From contig JAKBHG010000041.1 in assembly GCA_021836925.1 (NCBI GenBank), forward strand, positions 1 through 6,179: DNA of 6,179 bases, read 5' to 3'. Position 1 is the stretch's first letter; each line of letters begins with the position of its first letter. The notes beneath the pieces are model-generated. The model saw only the letters and a list, made by a program, of their open reading frames with translations. It was not told the origin of the DNA and searched no databases. The DNA comes from Microcaldota archaeon (GTDB lineage: Archaea; Micrarchaeota; Micrarchaeia; Micrarchaeales; Micrarchaeaceae). The position numbers were made by a program, and so were the translations under genes. Below are positions 3,937 to 6,179 of the stretch, piece by piece.

Positions 3937-6179
3937 TCACGTGTAAGTGAGGTGTATGATCTTCGTATCAGCGTTGGCATACACGAGCTGCGCTGTGACG
4001 TTGCCGGAGCCGAGCGCGCAGGAGGTGAAGCTGCACTCGTAGAGCATCTTGAACATGTTCGTGTAAGGCAGCTTCCGGCCCAGCACCTGCGCGCCTGTTA
4101 TGCTGCTGCCGCTGTAGGTCACGAGCAGCGAGTAGTTGACAGACCTGTTGACAGGGAGGTTTATCACCTCGTATGCGAGGCTGGACTGGTTCAGGAATAT
4201 AAGTTTCCTCATCAGGGCAAGCTTGTTGCTGCCCACAGCCCCCAGGAGCGCGAGGGTCTGCGTAGTGCCGTTGGACTGTGGCGTTATGCGCAGCTGGGCA
4301 ACGTAATTGGAGTTGTTGAACTGGTAGACTATCGTATTGTTGACTTTGGAGTTGGTCATCGAAGTCAGCTGCGAGAACCCGTAGTCTGTCAGGTTCTTGG
4401 TGATGTTGCCCTCTACAGCTATCCCTCCAATCTCATCGTTCCAGAAGTACCTTGCGACTATGTAGTCGGGATGCCATGCTCCGCCGGGACCGTCGGTTGT
4501 GAGATACTGCGTGTCAGGAGTGACGTTCAGGATGTACTGCGCAAACGGGGCTATCCTGCTACTGTTCTCCCCTGTTACGCTGTCCATGTAGCTCTGCCTG
4601 TGCGCCCATCCCTCGACCACGCTGCCGTCCGGCCAGAGGGCAAGGACCTTGGAGTTTGCCGCTGTGTTGTTCGCCATCCAGGACATCGCCTGCAGGAAAT
4701 ACGGATTGATCCCATCAGCCTGCCCGCTTGTAGCCGACTGGCTGTAGGTCATCCCGACCTGCATGGCGAGGATCGCGAATATAAAACCTGCATAGACTGC
4801 ATTCACTGGGACAAGAGTGCCTGCGACGTTGAGTCGCCAGTTGCTGAACAGCCTAACGCCAAGATAGATGGCATATGCGGAGAAGAGCGCAAGAGGTATT
4901 GAGAACATCGAGTTGTACCTGATCGCTCCAAACTGCAGATAAGCCATCCAAAAGAGATAGGAGAAGATGACGACGAAGCTGTAATACATGTTGAGTGTTA
5001 TTTTTCCCTTCTTTATGTGCTTAGTGTTCCCGTGCAGATGAGCGAGGAAAAGGAAAAGGATCGCTCCTATAGGTGCGAGGACCAGTTGGAAGCCGAAACT
5101 GTCCCAAAGGAATCCGCGCTCAGCAGGTGAGAAAGGTGATTGCAGCTCCTGCGTCGTTGAATATATGTTGCCGCTGCCGTATATCGAGTTTCCGTTGGTG
5201 GCTAGGAGATGTACGTAAGAGCCAGATGTAGCCAGGACGATGATGATGATTACTGCTATAGCTGCGAGCAGGAAAGCGGTTCTCGTCCAGAGGCTGTTAG
5301 CAATCGCCTTTATTATCGCAGGACCGTTTTCCCTTTCTCTTACAATCCAGTAGGCGAGGAAAGTGCCGATAACTGTTGGCAGCAGAAACGCGAGGAAGCT
5401 GGGGGTTGTAAGGATGGTAGGATGCACTATTCCTGGCCATGCCGCAAGGTATACAAGGTTAAGCACATAACCAATCAGCAGCGCAGCGTCGAGCAGCATG
5501 CACCTGTAAAGGTCTTCCTTATCTCCGATAACAAATGCGAACATTATGACGGGTAATGTACAGGCGAAGAAGAGGAAGGGTATTATGAACCCTCCGGTCC
5601 ATATCAATATTCCAGAGCTCACCATGAATCCTGCAGCAAGAGTATACCAGAGTGCTCTCTTCCTGTCCTTGACAGTAATGACCTTGAGCATGAGTATTAG
5701 TGCTATTATTATGAAGAATGAGACGAAGGTGTCCCCCCTGTATACTGTTGCAGCAGTGCGCGCTATGTTGCCGCTGTTCGCGCTCACGAAGAACATCGCA
5801 AGGAGACCGAGGAACCTGCTGTCCGCGAGGTAGCGAACGAGGAAGTAGGCAGCAAGAGCCTCAATCACCCCGAAGAAGACGGGTACCCACCTCATTACGT
5901 CGAGGAGGCTCATGCCTGTGTACTGGAGGATTGCGTAGGGTATGGTAGTGGCATAGATTAGCATCGGATCTTCCCCGAAGCTGTAGTGCCACGGATACCC
6001 GGAAAGCAGCACAGGGTTGGATTCTATGAATCCATGGGAGACAGCCTGCTGTATTGCTGTGTAATAGAGAAATCCATCAGGCTCAAACAACCCCTGGAAC
6101 TGGAGGAGGGGGGACCTGAGGTACACGTTCAGGACGATAATGGCGAATACAATAGCTAAGAGTATCCACTTATTGTCCA
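3937..6179 (-). CDS. aglB: AglB/STT3-type oligosaccharyltransferase (N-glycosylation), 5' end beyond window
   Basis: This integral membrane enzyme transfers a lipid-linked glycan to asparagine in N-X-S/T sequons on the outer face of the membrane. The visible part is 746 residues. The frame stays open to the right edge (first whole codon 6175-6177), and the residues before 6126 (WILLAIVFAIIVLNVYL) form the first membrane helix. The GTG at 6126 is therefore an internal valine, used here as residue 1. Many membrane segments follow up to about 455, then a soluble C-terminal domain. Expected landmarks: first-loop acidic motif EPD (15-17), external-loop TTQE (324-327, the TIXE equivalent, E327), the conserved arginine in FGAIRYNSMF (R403), and NNTAANSKVLALWPDGS (486-502) at the WWDYG position. 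Two signatures are divergent: WPDGS replaces WWDYG, and RGD (130-132) stands where many relatives have DxD or DxE. It converges with the toxin gene. Family confidence is high; full activity is inferred. Confidence 0.88.
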   Translation of the reverse strand, partial: DNKWILLAIVFAIIVLNVYLRSPLLQFQGLFEPDGFLYYTAIQQAVSHGFIESNPVLLSGYPWHYSFGEDPMLIYATTIPYAILQYTGMSLLDVMRWVPVFFGVIEALAAYFLVRYLADSRFLGLLAMFFVSANSGNIARTAATVYRGDTFVSFFIIIALILMLKVITVKDRKRALWYTLAAGFMVSSGILIWTGGFIIPFLFFACTLPVIMFAFVIGDKEDLYRCMLLDAALLIGYVLNLVYLAAWPGIVHPTILTTPSFLAFLLPTVIGTFLAYWIVRERENGPAIIKAIANSLWTRTAFLLAAIAVIIIIVLATSGSYVHLLATNGNSIYGSGNIYSTTQELQSPFSPAERGFLWDSFGFQLVLAPIGAILFLFLAHLHGNTKHIKKGKITLNMYYSFVVIFSYLFWMAYLQFGAIRYNSMFSIPLALFSAYAIYLGVRLFSNWRLNVAGTLVPVNAVYAGFIFAILAMQVGMTYSQSATSGQADGINPYFLQAMSWMANNTAANSKVLALWPDGSVVEGWAHRQSYMDSVTGENSSRIAPFAQYILNVTPDTQYLTTDGPGGAWHPDYIVARYFWNDEIGGIAVEGNITKNLTDYGFSQLTSMTNSKVNNTIVYQFNNSNYVAQLRITPQSNGTTQTLALLGAVGSNKLALMRKLIFLNQSSLAYEVINLPVNRSVNYSLLVTYSGSSITGAQVLGRKLPYTNMFKMLYECSFTSCALGSGNVTAQLVYANADTKIIHLTYT

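Noticed and set aside
3865..4902. A 345-codon plus-strand open frame opposite the aglB C-terminal half
   Set aside because: It is antisense to a clearly conserved protein, starts with GTG, shows no recognisable domain, and is an expected shadow in G+C-rich sequence.
6124..6126. GTG at 6126 as the start of the oligosaccharyltransferase
   Set aside because: The frame is open to the window edge and the residues before it form the first transmembrane helix expected for the family, so the real start is off the right edge.

Overview
The window looks archaeal. It encodes an AglB/STT3-type oligosaccharyltransferase, and two candidate promoters have archaeal BRE plus TATA-box architecture. One of them sits about 26 bases before an ATG, as expected for a leaderless transcript. 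Arginine is mostly AGG/AGA and isoleucine often ATA. The phylum cannot be fixed from this sequence; a Thermoplasmatota-like or small-genome acidophile lineage is only a guess.

Layout from left to right. (1) Positions 1-2309, minus strand: an ABC importer operon, read right to left, with a duplicated two-module permease followed by its ATPase. The two genes share a 4-base ATGA overlap, and the ATPase runs off the left edge. The relatives are the nitrate/sulfonate/taurine-type anion importers; no substrate-binding protein is visible. (2) Positions 2310-2539: a divergent intergenic region with one promoter facing each way and a palindromic operator candidate on the right-hand promoter. (3) Positions 2540-3849, plus strand: a two-gene AbiE-type (type IV) toxin-antitoxin cassette, AbiEi-like winged-helix antitoxin then AbiEii-like nucleotidyltransferase toxin, also joined by an ATGA overlap. 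It is visibly more A+T-rich than its flanks. (4) Positions 3850-3936: a short convergent spacer with a weak hairpin. (5) Positions 3937-6179, minus strand: the AglB-like oligosaccharyltransferase. Its stop is inside the window and its start lies beyond the right edge.

The transporter and the glycosyltransferase look like resident chromosomal genes. The toxin-antitoxin pair between them looks like a later insertion, probably a self-regulated defence or stability module. No functional link between the three units is evident. The most unusual points are the altered catalytic signatures of the oligosaccharyltransferase, the concentration of its N-glycosylation sequons in the C-terminal domain, and the palindrome at the toxin-antitoxin promoter.
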